The notes: a model not told the origin generated them from the sequence alone. A stretch of DNA of 64,000 bases from JAJECS01 sp965262745 (GCA_965262745.1 OZ253558.1:62001-126000); one strand, 5' to 3'; shown: positions 34,743 through 43,230, counted from the first letter of the stretch. Translations and numbers: made by a program.

Positions 34743-35508
34743 AGATGTAGACCTCCTCGACCTGCATATCGCCGTCCTGTTCACCCAGGACGAGCACGGA
34801 AGTCTCGTCGCAACCAACGACCCCGAGCCCGACCAGGTGATCGCTCCGCGCCTCTACCTTGGTCGCAGCGATTCGGGTGGTGTGCTGCGCTTCCGACGCG
34901 GCATGAGCGAGTCAATCTGCGCGGCGCTGCGCGATCTGGCGGCCCCGGATCTGATCTCGAACGATTGCAACCGCGAGCCGGTCAATCGCGCGGCAATTGT
35001 GGAGCTGCTCGCCGCCGAGCAGCCAATCGAGAACATCTACTTCGGACCGGCCTTCAGCTTTCCCGACGCGTTGAATCATGAGTCACCTTGGACCCCTATT
35101 TCCCGCCCCCTCCGTCATTCCGGCGGAAGCGGGAATCCAGATCCCAGCCCTCCCGAGGTCGTCGAGATCTCCCCGTCCAACACCCATCTGCTCAGCCCCG
35201 AAATCGCCTGGCTGGCCGACGACCTGACCGTCCGCGCTCCGGTCATGGCCATGGTCGTGGATGGCGCCTCGGTATCGGTGTGCTTCAGCGCGCGCTCGAG
35301 CCCCGCCGCCTCGGAGGCCGGCGTCGAGACCCTCCCCGAGCACCGCGGCCACCGCTACGCCGGAGCCGTCACCGCGGCATGGGCGGCTGAGGTTCGCCAC
35401 CAAGGGCGCATCCCCCTCTACAGCACGTCATGGCCTAACCACGCCTCCCGACGCGTCGCAGCCCGCCTGGGCCTCATCCAGTACGCAACCGACTTCCACA
35501 TCACGTAG
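34723..35508 (+). CDS. GNAT-family acetyltransferase with an inserted repeat-derived segment
   Basis: The 261-aa protein has an N-terminal domain (LLDLHIAVLFTQDEHGSLVA) and a C-terminal FR47-like GNAT core: acetyl-CoA-binding EHRGHRYAGAVTAAWAAEVR and LYSTSWPNHASRRVAARLGL. It would acetylate an amine or amide substrate in the cytoplasm. Between the domains, around residues 122-145, lies an in-frame insertion (RPLRHSGGSGNPDPSP) encoded by the dispersed repeat at 35113-35140. The start GTG 34723 lies inside the truncated methyltransferase frame; the real start may have been lost in that deletion. Confidence 0.75.
   Translation: MRLLLAEDVDLLDLHIAVLFTQDEHGSLVATNDPEPDQVIAPRLYLGRSDSGGVLRFRRGMSESICAALRDLAAPDLISNDCNREPVNRAAIVELLAAEQPIENIYFGPAFSFPDALNHESPWTPISRPLRHSGGSGNPDPSPPEVVEISPSNTHLLSPEIAWLADDLTVRAPVMAMVVDGASVSVCFSARSSPAASEAGVETLPEHRGHRYAGAVTAAWAAEVRHQGRIPLYSTSWPNHASRRVAARLGLIQYATDFHIT
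35113..35140. repeat. CATTCCCGC-type dispersed repeat, copy B, within GNAT gene
   Basis: CGTCATTCCGGCGGAAGCGG then GAATCCAG matches copies A (28888) and C (58824). It keeps the reading frame of the surrounding gene open, coding a serine/glycine/proline-rich linker between the two domains. Confidence 0.75.
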
Positions 35509-35933
35509 GAGATCCTGATCCCGAGATGCAGCGACGGCGTCGCTCATCTCGTCGGCCGCTGCGGCCATATGTCGGCAACTCCCAAGACCTGCTCCGGGCT
35601 GAATTCGGGCTCAGAACTGGAAATCCCGGGGTTAGAGCCTCGCAAAACGAGTGGCCGCAACGGGCGCCGAACCTGGGAGCCCGGAGTTTTTATACGTGTT
35701 CGGGCTTTAACTTCGTCTCCGAAAGCTAATCTCGGCGGCGCGGGACTGACGTGTAGAGCCGATCAGCCCGCCGGAGGGTAGGGATCGTGGCCGTAGCTCT
35801 CGCCGACGACTCCCAGCAACCTAGTGCGCTTTGTCCACCGCGCGGGCACTCACCTCGGCCTGAAGAACCTGCAAGACTACTGCTGGCGTTGCCGAGCCGG
35901 TAGAATGATACGGGTGCCGGGGCAGGAGATTCG
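35509..35933. other. Gene-free stretch before the DUF6338-like gene
   Basis: No gene is supported. The end contains TAGAAT (35901-35906), a possible -10, and AGGAGA (35924-35929), the ribosome site of the next gene. Small overlapping frames between 35526 and 35781 have no protein-like character. Confidence 0.5.
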
Positions 35934-36596
35934 ATGGGCATAGATATCGTTCTTGTTCAGCTTGCCATTGTGTTTCTGCCTGGTCTGATCTGGGCGCAGA
36001 TTGATGCACGCTATGCGGCAAAGGAGAAAGCCGGACAAGTACAATTCATCATTCGGGCCTTCCTGTTTGGGATGTTCAGCTATCTTGTAGTATTTATTGG
36101 TTATGGACTATTTCGGCAGAGCTTCTCAGTCTTAGACATCGATGCTGGAAGGCAAACAGGAATTCTGCTAGGTCATTTTGCAGATGAAATATTGATCTCA
36201 ATTCCGGTTTCTCTTGTGCTGGCTGTTCTCTGGGTATACGCGGCCACCTACAAGCTTCTCCATCGACTGCTTCTATGGATGCGAGCAACAAAGAAATATG
36301 GCGATGAAGATGTTTGGGACTTTACGTTGAATTCACCTGGAGAAGAAGTCGAATACGTTCACGTTAGAGATTTTGATAGAGGGACAACATATGCTGGCTG
36401 GGTGCGGGCATTCTCAGCTACCGGAAGACAACGCGAGCTTCTTCTTCGAGACGTGATCGTATACCATAAGGATAGGGGTTCGTCCATTCCGATTCCCTTG
36501 CTGTACCTTGCGCGAAATGGAGAGAGTATCCATATTGAGTTCCCGTATCGGCGAGCGGAGCGGCGCGAAGGGGAGGAGCAATCTGGTGGCGAGTAA
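35934..36596 (+). CDS. Membrane protein, DUF6338-like (220 aa)
   Basis: Three hydrophobic segments (VLVQLAIVFLPGLIWAQI, FLFGMFSYLVVFIGYGLF, ISIPVSLVLAVLWVYAATY) form an N-terminal membrane region. A soluble part follows with DVWDFTLNSPGEEVEYVHVR, TYAGWVRAFSATGRQRELLL and a C-terminal ESIHIEFP, which resembles the DUF6338 family. The role of that family is unknown. It is clearly AT-richer than nearby genes, so probably acquired. It overlaps the next small gene and lies upstream of an AlbA_2 protein; together they may form one module. The start is ATG 35934 with AGGAGA. Confidence 0.75.
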   Translation: MGIDIVLVQLAIVFLPGLIWAQIDARYAAKEKAGQVQFIIRAFLFGMFSYLVVFIGYGLFRQSFSVLDIDAGRQTGILLGHFADEILISIPVSLVLAVLWVYAATYKLLHRLLLWMRATKKYGDEDVWDFTLNSPGEEVEYVHVRDFDRGTTYAGWVRAFSATGRQRELLLRDVIVYHKDRGSSIPIPLLYLARNGESIHIEFPYRRAERREGEEQSGGE

Positions 36597-36825
36597 AGAA
36601 GAGAAGGCGCGCGAGCCGGTCAAGCCGTACGAATTCAGAGAGGGGATGGTTTGGAAGGGCGGGCTGAATCCAGACGTGTCCCGAATCACGGTGCGTCCGG
36701 ACCCGCCAGAGCCACTCGGGACGACCGGCGGCGTCAGCCCTGCCGATGCGCCGGAAAAGCCGACTCAGGAGGCTCCGCAGGCTCGGGAGGTATCCCCGGC
36801 GACTGGCGACGACTCTTCAGACTGA
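36586..36825 (+). CDS. Small partner protein of the DUF6338-like gene (79 aa)
   Basis: GTG 36586, preceded by GGGGAGGAG at 36571-36579, starts ASKEEKAREPVKPYEFREGM with VWKGGLNPDVSRITVRPDPP. The rest is a proline/glutamate-rich, probably disordered tail. It overlaps the end of the DUF6338-like gene by 11 bases, so the two are co-translated. No known domain. The conserved-looking WKGGLNP segment suggests a binding peptide. Confidence 0.65.
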   Translation: MASKEEKAREPVKPYEFREGMVWKGGLNPDVSRITVRPDPPEPLGTTGGVSPADAPEKPTQEAPQAREVSPATGDDSSD

Positions 36826-36880
36826 TCCCCGGGGCCTCCAACAACCCACTCGGGCTGGGCGTGCATAAGGGCGCGAGCCT

Positions 36881-38170
36881 GTGATCGCGGTGCTTTCCAA
36901 ACCTTTGGACCAGATTGGGATCGACGACATCCGCGAGCTGATCGACTCGGAGGTTCCCGAAGGCGAGCAGATCGAGTTCAAGCAAAGCCTCCGAACGAAG
37001 GGTGATGGCAAGCCCGACGGGTGGCTGAGTGGCGCCCGCACGATCGGTCTAAGGGCGAAGAACAAGATTCTTGAGGAGGCTGTCGCGTTCGCGAATGCGT
37101 ACGGCGGCGCGCTGTTGCTGGGTATCGGCGAGTCAAGAGCCAAGCCGCCGGTAGCCGCGAGAATCTCGCCAATCCCACGCTGCGAGGATTTGGCCGAGAG
37201 CTTGAAGCACGTGTTCAGAAACCGCGTCGAACCAGAGATCCCTCGGATCGAGATATTCGCCGTGCCGACCGAAGCAGACGGCAGCGGAGTGGTCATTCTC
37301 CGCACCGACCGGTCGCGGATGGCGCCTCACCGCGTCACAGAGACGCTCAAATGCCCGATTCGGCGCTCCGACCGCTGCGAGGAAATGACTATGCGCGAAA
37401 TACAAGACCTGACGCTTAACCTCTCGCGGGGATTGGAGCGGCTGGAACGGCGGCTGGAGCAGCGTTCGGAACGCTTTCAACAGGAATTCAAAGGTCTTGA
37501 GTCGCCAGATCAGCTGTATGGGATCCGGGCGACGTCCGCACCGGTTGGAGAGGAGATCCAGTTTGACCGTGTCTACGGTGTAACTGATCTTTATCAGCCG
37601 CGACACACAGCCTATGTTGTAATGAATGACACTAAGCTAGTACTAGGTACTCCTGCATGGGGAAGTGACTTGTGGTACCCAATGCTGCGTGCCGCACGGT
37701 GTGATTCACGTGGTACGATCTTGGCGAAGCGCAAGACTAAGTATCGTGAGATTCACTGCGACGGAATGGTTGAGATAGGTATTATCGATCAACCTCGCGT
37801 TTCCAATGGAACGAATGGCGAATTGATATTCGATGGTGGTCATCTGATATCTGTGTTTGCAAACTTGCTGATTTGGGCCAATAGTGTCAGAAATGAGTCG
37901 TCGTATCCAGCGTCAGAGTACGCGGTCGACGTGGAACTGCATATCCCAGGCGATCGTGTGTGGGTGCAAGGATATGGTCCATTCAATCAACTTTGGCCCG
38001 ATGAGATGGCAGTCTTGGAATCCGGACCAATGAAATATCCGCGATACTCACTCGGCGATGCCGAAGAAATTCCAGTTCTTATCACTAGATTCGAGCGCGA
38101 CTTCTGGAATTCAGCCGGGAAGGAAATTCCGCAAGACAAGCATAGCTTTGTGATTGAGAGCTGCGCATAG
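36881..38170 (+). CDS. AlbA_2/Schlafen-type domain protein (429 aa)
   Basis: Residues ~10-170 match the AlbA_2 (Schlafen-like) fold: SEVPEGEQIEFKQSLRTKGD, with ILEEAVAFANAYGGALLLGI then GES, and a later CPIRRSDRCEEM. A coiled-coil-like stretch (SRGLERLERRLEQRSERFQQ) leads to a C-terminal ~230-residue domain I do not recognise. The AlbA_2 region binds nucleotides or nucleic acid and is frequent in regulators and defence genes. The 5' half is GC-rich; from about 37560 the coding sequence becomes distinctly AT-richer, indicating a composite gene. GTG 36881 is the start; it follows the small protein by 55 bases. Confidence 0.75.
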   Translation: MIAVLSKPLDQIGIDDIRELIDSEVPEGEQIEFKQSLRTKGDGKPDGWLSGARTIGLRAKNKILEEAVAFANAYGGALLLGIGESRAKPPVAARISPIPRCEDLAESLKHVFRNRVEPEIPRIEIFAVPTEADGSGVVILRTDRSRMAPHRVTETLKCPIRRSDRCEEMTMREIQDLTLNLSRGLERLERRLEQRSERFQQEFKGLESPDQLYGIRATSAPVGEEIQFDRVYGVTDLYQPRHTAYVVMNDTKLVLGTPAWGSDLWYPMLRAARCDSRGTILAKRKTKYREIHCDGMVEIGIIDQPRVSNGTNGELIFDGGHLISVFANLLIWANSVRNESSYPASEYAVDVELHIPGDRVWVQGYGPFNQLWPDEMAVLESGPMKYPRYSLGDAEEIPVLITRFERDFWNSAGKEIPQDKHSFVIESCA

Positions 38171-38312
38171 AACCTGCTTCATTGTCGGACCGCAGAGCAA
38201 CTCGGGTGGCGCTTCCTGATCTGCAGCGACGGATGGAGCGCCTCCCAGCAGACGTGATTGCCGTCGCTGGGTTGCGACTGCGACGTACCGGGGAGATCAC
38301 TGCGACGGCCGC

Positions 38313-38340
38313 AGATTCCTCGCGTGCGCTCGGAATGACG
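38313..38340. repeat. Dispersed repeat of the GTCATTCCGAGCG...GAGGAATCT type
   Basis: AGATTCCTCGCGTGCGCTCG then GAATGACG is an inverted-orientation copy of the sequence at 60840-60866 (TCATTCCGAACATCGTGAGGAATCTA). It lies between two convergent genes of the island. Confidence 0.6.
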
Positions 38341-38408
38341 GAGCCGAATTGCGTCCCTGCCCCTCTCCAAGGCCAGACGATAGCGTGCCGATGCTCGTTG
38401 AATTCCCG

Positions 38409-41282
38409 TCAAACGGATCGCGCCAAATTTTGCTCCAGCAATTCCCGTAGTGCCTCTTCGTCTGAGATGTCGGCGGGCCAGCCGTAGGCGGTGGCGACGG
38501 CGGTGTCGAGGGTGGCGTGGGCGTTGGCTAGCCATTGGGGGCGCTGGTTGTAGAGGTTGGTGAGGGTGCGTTTGGCGAGGTCTTTCAGTGGGGCATCGGC
38601 GGTTGGGATGGGGCGCTTGGGGTAGCCGGGGACGGGTTCGTCGATCCACTCGACCCATTCGGGCGGGTTGAGCCAGCGGTCGCGCAGCTCGACCAGGCGG
38701 CGGGCGGCATCGGCGATGGCGGTGGCGCGCGGGTCGTTGGCGTAGGCGGCGGCGGGGACGTCGGGCGTCAGCCCCTCGGGAAACGGGAACGTTGCGAAGG
38801 TGGTAGTGGGTGTGTAGCGCGGGCGGTCTTCCAGGCTAGTACCCAGCCGCAGTGACCAGACCTCGTGGAAGCGGCTGTGCAAGATGCCGAAGGTCGTGTC
38901 GTCGTCGCGGGCGATGACGATCAGTTGGGAGTCGGGACAGATGCGCGCGTCGCACCAGATGAATAGCCGGTGTTTGGCGAGGCGCGGCGTGGCGATGAAG
39001 CGCGAAAGGTCGTCCAGTGCTCGCCACATGCCCTGCCTCGGCTCGACGTGCCGCCACCAATAGCGGCGGTAGGCTTCGCGGCGATTCCGCTGGCGCATTG
39101 GGTAGACACGGTCCTTCACCCACCGAAACGGCTCCTCATACAGCGCGGCGTCGGCTTCGCTCATTTCCGTGCTGAAATCGACGATCCACTTGCCCGCCGG
39201 GCGGCGGGTCAGGTCCATACCGTTGACCCAGGGTTTGAGCACGTCTGAGTTGGGCCGCCCGTTTGGATTGGCCGGCAGGCGAAGCCACTCGCGTGCCTGG
39301 TCGCCCGCAACGTCGAAGGGCCCGCCCTTCGTGTCGCCCATGAAGGCGACGCCGGCGTTCTCCGGAACACGCCGAACCCCGGTGAGGTCTACGCCGGCGC
39401 CGCTGCGCCTTGCCGTCAGGTCGGTGTAGACCTCGTCGACAGGCTGGCCGTCGAGTCGAGCACCGGACGCGGACCCGTCGTCGGCGCGCGAGAAGCACAC
39501 CAACGACACCCGCACAGCTGCTCCGTCGATCACCCACGGCTCGTCGCTCCACGCCTCGAAGATCCGCCGCGTGTCGGTCGCCGCTTGTAGTGCCCGCCGG
39601 TTCGCGCCGCCCCGAATTGAATTCGTCGCCACGAGCCCGGCCCGCGCCGCCTTGCCGGAGGCGATCTGCCGCCCCGCTTTCTCGAACCAGTAGCAGACCA
39701 GGTCGGTTTCAGCCGGAACGCGGCCGGCGTAGGCCGCGAACATTCGCGACACGTAGTCCTCGCCCAAGTGCGTGATTAGGAGCTTGCCGCCCAGAAACGG
39801 CGGATTGCCGATCACGACATCCGCTTCCGGCCAGTCCGGTTCTTTGCCGTCCGGCGTCAGCACCGCGTCGCGGCATTCGATGGTGTCCAGCGGCTGCAGG
39901 ATCGGGTCGCGCGCTTCGGCGAAGCCGTTGCGCTGCATCCATTGGATCTCGCCGATCCACACCGAGACGCGGGCCAACTCGGCGGCGTAGGGGTTTATCT
40001 CGATGCCCTTCACGTTGGCTGGGCCGATGGTGGGGAACTGGCGGTCCAGGCCCAGCGCCGCGCTTTCCAGCTGCACCCGGTGCTCCAAGTCCTTGAGCGC
40101 CTGGAGCGCAAGGTAGAGGAAGTTGCCCGAGCCGCAGGCGGGATCGAGGACGGTGAATCCGCGCAGCCGCTCCAGGAAGTCATGGAGCAGGCGCTCGGCG
40201 CGGTCCCGGCGGCGAGTCTCTTCACCTGCCGCGCCGGCCCTCCCGCGTTGCCGGGTGGCCTCCGCATAGTCCAGCTCCGCGCCGATCAGGTTCTTGGTGG
40301 TCTCCCATTCCGCCAGCCAGGGGCGAATGATGACCGGCTCGACGATGAGCATGATCTTGTCGCGGTCGGTGTAGTGCGCCCCCAGCTGCGTGCGCTTGCC
40401 GGGGTCCAGCCCGCGCTCGAACAGCGTGCCCAGGATGGACGGGTCGACCTCCGTCCAGTCCAGCGCGCCGGCGTTGCGCACGGTCTCGATCTCGGCGCGG
40501 GTCAGCGGCAGGGTGGAGTCGTCGTCGAAGAGACCGCCATCGAACCACGCCACGGACTCGAACCCGACGCGGCCGCCCTCGGACATCGCGCCAAACAGGT
40601 CGCGGGCCATATTGGGGAAGTCGGCAGGCCGGCCGGTCGCGTGCTCCAGCATGCGCGTGAACAGGTTGTTGGGCAGCAGGCCCACGTCCTCGGCGAACAT
40701 GCAGAAGACCAGCCGGTTGACGAAATGCGCGACGGCTTGCGGGTCGTTGCCGCGGTCCCGCAGCGATTGCGCCAGCGTCGCGAACCGTTGCGCCGCGCGC
40801 TCGGTGATCTCCTGCCGCGTCTCGCCGGGCCGCAGCCGCTCGGGGTCGGACAGCGCCCACTTGAGCTTGTTGCGAGTGGCCGTGTCCCGCAGGTCTTCCA
40901 GCCCGAACTCGTGGGTCAGGCTGACGCTGTTGGTCCAGTTGGTGCGGATGCGGAAGCGCTGCAGGTCGCAGACGATCAGCAGCGGCGGGTTCTCCAGCGC
41001 CAGCGCGTATTGCCGCAGTTGCCGGAAGGCGGTGTCCAGGTTGGCGTGGGGGCCTTTGTATTCCCAGGCGAAGTGATTGCGCTTCCACACGTCGGCCCAG
41101 CCGTCGCCGCCCGAGTCCTTCCGCGCGCCGCGCTCGAAGCAGTAGCTCTCGCCGGTGGGGTCGGCTTCGATCGGCGTCGGCTCGTCGAGCATGCGGCACA
41201 GGTCGTTGAAGTGCGACTGCGACGCCTGGCTTTCCTTCAACTCGGACGCCGACCACTTGGCGATGAACTCGTCCGGCGTCAT
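38409..41282 (-). CDS. MmeI-like fused restriction endonuclease / adenine methyltransferase
   Basis: The 957-aa protein has the layout of MmeI-family (Type IIL) enzymes. An N-terminal nuclease has Asp64 and E74-Y-K76 (FAWEYKGPH). A helical spacer follows, then a methyltransferase with the SAM motif LDPACGSGNFLYLAL (379-393) and the catalytic motif GNPPFLGG at 492-499. A target-recognition region (PNSDVLKPWVNGMDLTRRPA) and a C-terminal segment (TTTFATFPFPEGLTP) complete it. One polypeptide would methylate adenine in its recognition site and cut unmodified DNA at a distance. No frameshift is visible. Its first ~43 codons and upstream DNA are repeated twice more upstream (41151-41886). Confidence 0.9.
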   Translation of the reverse strand: MTPDEFIAKWSASELKESQASQSHFNDLCRMLDEPTPIEADPTGESYCFERGARKDSGGDGWADVWKRNHFAWEYKGPHANLDTAFRQLRQYALALENPPLLIVCDLQRFRIRTNWTNSVSLTHEFGLEDLRDTATRNKLKWALSDPERLRPGETRQEITERAAQRFATLAQSLRDRGNDPQAVAHFVNRLVFCMFAEDVGLLPNNLFTRMLEHATGRPADFPNMARDLFGAMSEGGRVGFESVAWFDGGLFDDDSTLPLTRAEIETVRNAGALDWTEVDPSILGTLFERGLDPGKRTQLGAHYTDRDKIMLIVEPVIIRPWLAEWETTKNLIGAELDYAEATRQRGRAGAAGEETRRRDRAERLLHDFLERLRGFTVLDPACGSGNFLYLALQALKDLEHRVQLESAALGLDRQFPTIGPANVKGIEINPYAAELARVSVWIGEIQWMQRNGFAEARDPILQPLDTIECRDAVLTPDGKEPDWPEADVVIGNPPFLGGKLLITHLGEDYVSRMFAAYAGRVPAETDLVCYWFEKAGRQIASGKAARAGLVATNSIRGGANRRALQAATDTRRIFEAWSDEPWVIDGAAVRVSLVCFSRADDGSASGARLDGQPVDEVYTDLTARRSGAGVDLTGVRRVPENAGVAFMGDTKGGPFDVAGDQAREWLRLPANPNGRPNSDVLKPWVNGMDLTRRPAGKWIVDFSTEMSEADAALYEEPFRWVKDRVYPMRQRNRREAYRRYWWRHVEPRQGMWRALDDLSRFIATPRLAKHRLFIWCDARICPDSQLIVIARDDDTTFGILHSRFHEVWSLRLGTSLEDRPRYTPTTTFATFPFPEGLTPDVPAAAYANDPRATAIADAARRLVELRDRWLNPPEWVEWIDEPVPGYPKRPIPTADAPLKDLAKRTLTNLYNQRPQWLANAHATLDTAVATAYGWPADISDEEALRELLEQNLARSV

Positions 41283-41406
41283 GCGGTCATTGTGTCAACC
41301 GTGATCGACATTTGGGCCGTTGCCGAACCCATTTGCCATTCGCGCAAACGGATACGTTCGCATAACTGGTCGGCATCCCGCTCCCAAGTCTCGAATGACC
41401 CTCACC

Positions 41407-41574
41407 CTAGCCCTCTCCCTGAGGGAGAGGGAACCGGACCTCGCCGGTGGGGTCGGCTTCGATCGGCGTTGGCTCGTCGAGCATGCGGCACAGGTCGTTG
41501 AAGTGCGACTGCGACGCCTGGCTTTCCTTCAACTCGGACGCCGACCACTTGGCGATGAACTCGTCCGGCGTCAT
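41407..41574 (-). pseudogene. Duplicated 5' end of MmeI-like gene, copy 2 (55-codon ORF)
   Basis: MTPDEFIAKWSASELKESQA and on to DPTGE is identical to the N-terminus of the intact enzyme. The frame then enters the palindromic repeat (VRFPLPQGEG) and stops at TAG. It keeps the same ATG context as the intact gene. It would encode a peptide equal to the N-terminal segment before the nuclease catalytic residues. Confidence 0.85.
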
Positions 41575-41698
41575 GTGGTCATTGTGTCAACCGTGATCGA
41601 CATTTGGACCGTTGCCGAACCCATTTGCCATTCGCGCAAACGGATACGTTCGCATAACTGGTCGGCACCCCGCTCCCAAGTCTCGAATGCCCCTCACC

Positions 41699-41866
41699 CT
41701 AGCCCTCTCCCTTAGGGAGAGGGAACCGGACACTGCAGGTGGGGTCGGCTTCGACGGGCGTTGGCTCGTCGAGCATGCGGCACAGGTCGTTGAAGTGCGA
41801 CTGCGACGCCTGGCTTTCCTTCAGCTCGGACGCTGACCACTTGGCGATGAATTCGTCCGGCGTCAT
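41699..41866 (-). pseudogene. Duplicated 5' end of MmeI-like gene, copy 3 (55-codon ORF)
   Basis: This has the same structure as the ORF at 41407-41574, with a few changes (PVEADPTCSVRFPLPKGEG at the end). It stops at TAG in the second copy of the palindrome. It is the outermost copy, adjacent to unrelated DNA after 41886, so any native promoter beyond the repeat now lies in front of this copy. Confidence 0.85.
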
Positions 41867-41886
41867 GTGGTCATTGTGTCAACCGT

Positions 41887-42375
41887 TGCAACGCCCATGC
41901 CCCGCAACGACACATTGTCCGTCGGGACGGTGCTAGTGGCGGGGCGGCGGTCTGCGTTGTCCGTGAAAGCGAGCCACATTCTCGTAGTGGCGGTCCCGAA
42001 GCTTGCTGGCCGTTAGGTGTCTCAGGAAGAAATCAACGCTGCGCAGCAAGAATCCCAAGATCGCCTTGATCGAGCGGAAGACGAGGCGTGCAGACCGGGC
42101 TGCAGTGCCGCTTGAACTACCGGAGTCGTCCCGTTCACGCATGCCGTACCGCACCTTATCCGGAGTCGGGGAGTCACTTGATCCTATTGGGGGCTTCCGA
42201 CCGCTGCAATTCGCTGCCGGCTGGCCGTTGACGTCGACCGCACGTGCGCAGGGCGTGAGGCGGACTACGTATAGAGCCCGACCGGCACGGCTGCCCTAGC
42301 GTCAAGGACGGTAGTAGTGAGGAAGGCCGCGCGCTCTGCTGGGGCTCCGGTCCCGCCCCGGGCATTGATTCAGGC
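41887..42375. other. Spacer without a supported gene
   Basis: A minus-strand frame at 41933-42154 (IKAILGFLLRSVDFFLRHLT) has some protein-like character but no known domain. Nothing else is convincing. The spacer ends at the vapBC promoter. Confidence 0.4.
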
Positions 42376-42381
42376 TAGAAT
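42376..42381 (+). promoter_or_regulatory. -10 box placed for leaderless transcription of the antitoxin gene
   Basis: TAGAAT ends six bases before ATG 42388, and there is no ribosome-binding site between. The transcription start would fall at or within a base or two of the ATG. The -35 region (around 42353) is not recognisable. Confidence 0.5.
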
Positions 42382-42387
42382 AGCCAT

Positions 42388-42687
42388 ATGAAAAGCGCCA
42401 GTGTGAGCGAAACGAAGAATCGCCTCAGCGCGCTCCTCGATGAGGTCCGCCGCGGGGAGACCGTGCTCATCACCCACCACGGCAAACCGGTGGCCCGGAT
42501 CGAGCCCTACAGCACGGCGGAGTTGACGGTCGACGAGGCCGCGGCGGCGCTGGTGCAGCGGGGCGTTGTCGATCCTCCGCGGGCGACCCTTGACGTGGAC
42601 CGCTTTCTGGCCGCACCTGTTCCGCGCCTTGCCAAGGGGCTCAGTGCGAGCCGCGTCATCGTTTCGGAACGGGACGAGGGCCGGTGA
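42388..42687 (+). CDS. Phd/YefM-family antitoxin
   Basis: MKSASVSETKNRLSALLDEV and RRGETVLITHHGKPVARIEP are textbook Phd/YefM antitoxin sequence; the C-terminal half of this 99-aa protein is the toxin-binding tail. It should repress its own promoter and neutralise the PIN toxin that follows with a 4-base overlap (GTGA). The start is ATG 42388. The pair closes the restriction/AlbA_2 island on its right side. Confidence 0.9.
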   Translation: MKSASVSETKNRLSALLDEVRRGETVLITHHGKPVARIEPYSTAELTVDEAAAALVQRGVVDPPRATLDVDRFLAAPVPRLAKGLSASRVIVSERDEGR

Positions 42688-43103
42688 AGTACTGGGATTC
42701 CTCGGCGCTGGTGGCGCTCATCGTCGAGGAACCGGCCAGCGCGGAGCGGCGCGCGCTGCTGCGGCAGGATCACCGCATCGTGACTTGGTGGGGCAGTTGG
42801 ATGGAGTGCGCGTCGGCCGTCAATCGGCTCCATCGCGAGGGAGGCATGGACGGAACCGAGCTCGGCCAGTCGCTTGAGCTGCTCCAACGTCTGGCAGCGA
42901 CCTGGATGGAAGTCCGACCGCTGGAGCGGGTACGGCGGCGGGCGCTGCGCCTGCTGCGGGTCCATCCCCTCCGCGGCGCCGATGCGCTGCAATTGGCGGC
43001 TGCCCTCATGGCGTCGGAGGAAGAGCCAGCGAGCCTCGCCATCGTCAGCAGCGACGCGCGGCTGTCAGCCGCGGCGCAACAGGAGGGCTTCCTGGTCGTG
43101 TGA
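42684..43103 (+). CDS. vapC: PIN-domain toxin, VapC family
   Basis: The 139-aa protein begins MKYWDSSALVALIVEEPASA with the first PIN aspartate. It contains SWMECASAVNRL (conserved glutamate), HPLRGADALQLAAAL (third acidic site) and IVSSDARLSAAAQQEGFLVV (fourth aspartate), so all catalytic residues are present. It is a Mg-dependent ribonuclease toxin. GTG 42684 overlaps the antitoxin stop. It is not close to the VapC at 27942 in sequence, so it is a separate acquisition. Confidence 0.9.
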   Translation: MKYWDSSALVALIVEEPASAERRALLRQDHRIVTWWGSWMECASAVNRLHREGGMDGTELGQSLELLQRLAATWMEVRPLERVRRRALRLLRVHPLRGADALQLAAALMASEEEPASLAIVSSDARLSAAAQQEGFLVV

Positions 43104-43124
43104 GCCGCGGCGGGGCGCACTGAT

Positions 43125-43157
43125 CCGTTTGCCCTTCGACAAGCTCAGGGCGAACGG
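43125..43157. repeat. Palindromic repeat CCGTTTGCCCTTCGACAAGC...
   Basis: CCGTTTGCCCT and AGGGCGAACGG form a stem around TTCGACAAGCTC. It is the common dispersed TTCGACAAGCTCAGGG-type repeat. It lies between convergent vapC and the ABC permease and could act as a bidirectional terminator. Confidence 0.65.
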
Positions 43158-43230
43158 ATGGGTAGTGTCCAGCCCGGTGGCCCGGGCTGCGTGCAGCCTG
43201 GGATGCCCGCGCGACACGGTTGGCGCCGGG

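Larger units (their letters stand above)
41151..41886 (-). repeat. 292-bp tandem direct repeat, 2.5 units, covering the MmeI-like gene start
   Basis: Units begin at 41151, 41443 and 41735, exactly 292 bases apart; the third stops at about 41886. Each carries, on the minus strand, the first 44-45 codons of the restriction gene, its ATG (41282, 41574, 41866) and the upstream sequence. Units 1 and 2 also carry a CCCTCACCCTAGCCCTCTCCC palindrome at their right end. A few substitutions separate the units (for example CATGCGG against CATGTGG at the start codon), so they are not a trivial assembly copy. Confidence 0.95.

Noticed and set aside
39942..41501. 519-codon plus-strand open frame
   Set aside because: It is antisense to the MmeI-like gene, whose nuclease and methylase motifs are clear.
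41151..41886. CRISPR array
   Set aside because: The repeats are 292 bases with coding content and no spacers; nothing else in the window has CRISPR spacing.
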